This document shows, piece by piece, positions 61,058-64,000 of a DNA stretch of 64,000 nt. The translations under genes were made by a program, and so were the position numbers. The stretch is from Macquaria australasica (taxonomy: Eukaryota > Chordata > Actinopteri > Centrarchiformes > Percichthyidae). The stretch covers positions 620,001-684,000 of the forward strand of contig SEMN01000049.1 of assembly GCA_005408345.1 (NCBI GenBank). Reading direction: 5' to 3'. Position 1 is the stretch's first letter. Every line of letters begins with the position of its first letter. Under the pieces are notes generated by a model. The model saw nothing but the letters and a program-made list of their open reading frames with translations. It made no database searches and was not told the origin of the DNA.

Positions 61058-64000
61058 GTAGGAGATTCATACAGCTTATAATGAGACAACATTGATCTTT
61101 TTGTTCTATGTTGCATTAATCCGCACCATGCTGTCATATGTCCTCCCATTCTAGTGCTTATGGTATTGTTCTGCTGCCATCTGCTCCTCTCTTCACCTCT
61201 TCATAAGCATTGCAAACATTGTGGTTGAGTCAGAACATCATCAACAATGCATTTCGTCAAGTGCATTATATTCAGTGACATGATGAGACACCATGAACTC
61301 CAGCCAAGGATTTACCAATCCAGCCCTTCAACCACAAGCATACATGCACAAAGAAGAGCAAGTCAAAAATGAGTAGAAACAGTTTTACTGGTACAGATCT
61401 TCTCAATAAATTATATCGTAATGTTTAGAGTATGCACATTTTGACGGACAAAAATTCTGCAAAACGCAGCTTTCATCTTTAAGCTATAGAGACACGATGA
61501 CTTTGATTGTCGCTGAAGGTGAGTGAAAGAAAAGTAAAAATTACTGCTACAAGGGGTTCATTATGTGCGCGTTTGGTCCATTGCATTTTAATTCAAAATA
61601 TCTGCAGTAATTACTTGATTTTTAGTCAAATAATAAGCTAATTTAACCTAACATCACTGAAGTGTCACATGGTTAAGGTTTCAGAAAGGCTGCATACAAA
61701 AAAAGGTTTTAATTTCTTTACTATAAATCACAAATTTCACATCTCAACACTTTTTACATTCTAATTTTAAGGATTTAGCTGTTGGTCTAAATGTCTTACA
61801 ATTATTGTAACAGCAGAATAAACTTACATTTCTTGATCACCTTAATTACAAGCGATGCGTAGTAAGGAGTTTAACAGTTTCTCCATCATGAACACAGACT
61901 AAATGAGTGAACACATGTGATGCTCTAACTGTAATCATCAAAGTTTGATTAGGAACAGTTGGAACAGTTAATGTGGATTGCCACAATTGTCATACAGTAT
62001 ATAACATTGATGCTTTCTGAAAAATAAAAAAATACACTTCATGTCCTTATTATATCATTCTATTCACAACCACACAGTCAGTTCTACCAATAAAAACATC
62101 CACACTGCACCTATGTGGATATTCTCAGAGAGCTAAGACATGTTTACTGAAAATACTCGGTAACGCCCTCCATCGTCAACATCACACCCAACATTTCCAT
62201 CAGTTTTTCAGTGCAGCATATTTAACACAATCAGCATGTTGTGTCATTTCAATTAGTAATTTAATTGTTTTTTTATGTGGTTGATTTGCCATGTGACAAG
62301 TGCTATAGTCCACAGCTCTGCTATTAATGAAATGAAAATGGGTGTAATATTGCAAAGAATGTGGCTGTCTGAAGGGGAGGCATCACACCGACCTGTGGTC
62401 TGTCTCAACCATCTGCTGACATAAACATCATAACCTTCTATCAGCTAAAATCAATGCCAGCACTATCAGCATGCCATGCAGTTTTTGTTGTTATTGCAGA
62501 TGTGGTGGGGTGTAATTTGGATTCAGGTCACAGCATGTACCTGAATTTGATTCTGTATTCATGCCTTATTTTTTGATCTTTACTAACACTAATAAAATCC
62601 TTATGAAGTGGACAGCACTTAAAATAAATGCATATTCACGGTTAATATTTTTTGATTATTAATGTTGGTGCTAAAGCATTTTAGATTTATTATATTTTGT
62701 CAGTCATTATTTACTTGCAGAGAACAAAATATTAGCTTTATCCTGGGTTTAGCGTGTGGTAGCTGTGGCCTGTTCCACTTAATGAGTCCTCTAATAACAA
62801 ACAAAACTAAGCCTGACAACTTTTGAGGGCCTGACATGTTGTTATTCTGAGGAAATAGACTGTTTGGCAGTGGCATTAATTCCTGTTTGTGCGGAAGTGT
62901 TTTTGGATGATGGAGGAGAGGGGCAGAGAGAGATGAGAGAGAGAGAAAGCTGCTTTGTGGATTTAGCAGTGCACCACAGTACACACCGTCTGGTATTTCT
63001 GAATTATGCTAAGCTGCATTTGCCGTGGTCTTGCCAAAGGGTGCATTTATGAACCCAATGTGGCAGCTCACGTCGTTCTGGTCCCACGGTTGAAGACTCC
63101 CTTGACCAGCACACACACACACACACACACACACCTTTCTCACATTGTCAGGGATGGAAGGGGATAAGGGAGGGGGGTTCGAGCTCAGACAGACCTCTAA
63201 TTCCAGCAGATCCGCTGATTAAAGACAAAATCTTTGAAAGCACAGACAGTCCTTTCCTCATGGCAGCCCCCTCTCCTCCAGAAGAGGAAGGCCTCCTGCT
63301 TGGTGAGAATAATGACCCCTTATACACTCATGGCTCACAAAAATTTGGCCTGGAACAATTTTTTGCTAGTTTGTTGTCGTGTTACAGTGAAAGTAAATGC
63401 AATAATGATTTAAAAAAAAAAGGAAGAAATATGCTCTCGTCCATGGGTAGAGTGTGGCATGAAAAAAAAAATCAAATTTCAGCCATGGTATTGATCTTCT
63501 CATCTAACTCTTGGCAAGAAAGCAAATGCGCGTATTTCCCAAAATCTCAAGTGTGCCAATACATGTTTGAAAGTGCCTGGACTTGGATATTTTATGCCGC
63601 ACCCTACTCATGAATAAAGGCATAGTTTTTTTGTTTTTTGCTCATGTTACCATTCTTTTTCTAGTTCCAGTAATATTTGAGGAACCCATATGATAAAATG
63701 GAGATTCAGAAACATTTCTCATGTAACCCATAGACCCTTCTCTGGTCCCAACAGTTGCCTCTCTTGCCTTTTTATGCAATCTGAGTCGTTGCTTGTTTTT
63801 CAAGGCACCCTGTTAATATGCAGGACAAGCTGTGATCACAGTTAAAGGAATGGGCTTGTGGGTGGGAATGTTTGCTGTGTTATGTTGCCCCAGTATTTGT
63901 CCCAGGGGTTAAGGGTTACGGGGTCGGGGCTGAAAATAGGGTTCTATGTGCGCGGAGAGGGGTTGGGGTCCCATAAGCCATCCTTGCCTGCTGGGGTTAG
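61058..64000 (+). other. sesn1: sesn1 intron 1 (partial)
   Basis: AT-rich in its first half, with (AC)n at about 63111-63134. A short ATG-led segment at 63260 (MAAPSPPEEEGLLL) followed by a GT donor-like GGTGAGAA could be an alternative first exon, but there is no homology to support it. Nothing else gene-like is seen. Confidence 0.55.
63111..63134. repeat. (AC)n microsatellite
   Basis: Twelve AC units in sesn1 intron 1. Confidence 0.9.

Overview
This is nuclear DNA from a teleost fish. Its genes are split by GT-AG introns and use AATAAA polyadenylation signals. The predicted proteins match vertebrate families, and the introns carry fish-type interspersed repeats (short hAT-like elements, a repeat rich in ATTAATCGATTA-like termini, microsatellites). 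The species cannot be named from the sequence. There is no bacterial, plasmid or CRISPR content. All exon models below were built by hand from splice sites, and reading phases were checked across every junction.

Layout, left to right. 1-12.1 kb: 5' part of tulp4 on the minus strand, with a non-coding first exon near 12.0-12.1 kb, the first coding exon at 9711-9962, and intron from there to the left edge. 13.4-15.2 kb: complete mrps10 (+), a mitochondrial ribosomal protein. 18.3-23.6 kb: a small minus-strand gene for an Arg/Gly/Pro-rich protein of 197 aa that I do not recognise. 24.47-24.93 kb: single-exon msgn1 (-), a paraxial-mesoderm bHLH factor. 26.87-33.61 kb: complete 13-exon gen1 (-), the Holliday junction resolvase. 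34.08-38.10 kb: complete ppil6 (+), a cyclophilin-like protein sharing a 466-bp head-to-head promoter interval with gen1. 39.25-51.1 kb: complete cd164 (+), a sialomucin/endolyn with a very long 3' UTR. 54.5-57.85 kb: complete cep57l1 (-), a centrosomal/microtubule coiled-coil protein. 60.78 kb to the right edge: first coding exon of sesn1 (+), a stress-response regulator of TORC1.

The genes do not form one pathway; they are neighbours by descent. The order ppil6-cd164-cep57l1-sesn1 matches the human 6q21 block, and gen1-msgn1 matches human 2p24. tulp4 (human 6q25) and mrps10 (human 6p21) lie elsewhere in human, so the window is a mosaic of syntenic blocks.

No new multi-gene system was found. 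The points most worth a second look are: an intact hAT-like element with a perfect 8-bp target duplication and a second repeat nested inside it; the compact gen1/ppil6 promoter with a 14-bp palindrome and an RFX X-box-like site; a near-perfect 22-bp-arm hairpin in the tulp4 intron; a GC-AG intron in ppil6; and the unrecognised RGG/polyproline gene.
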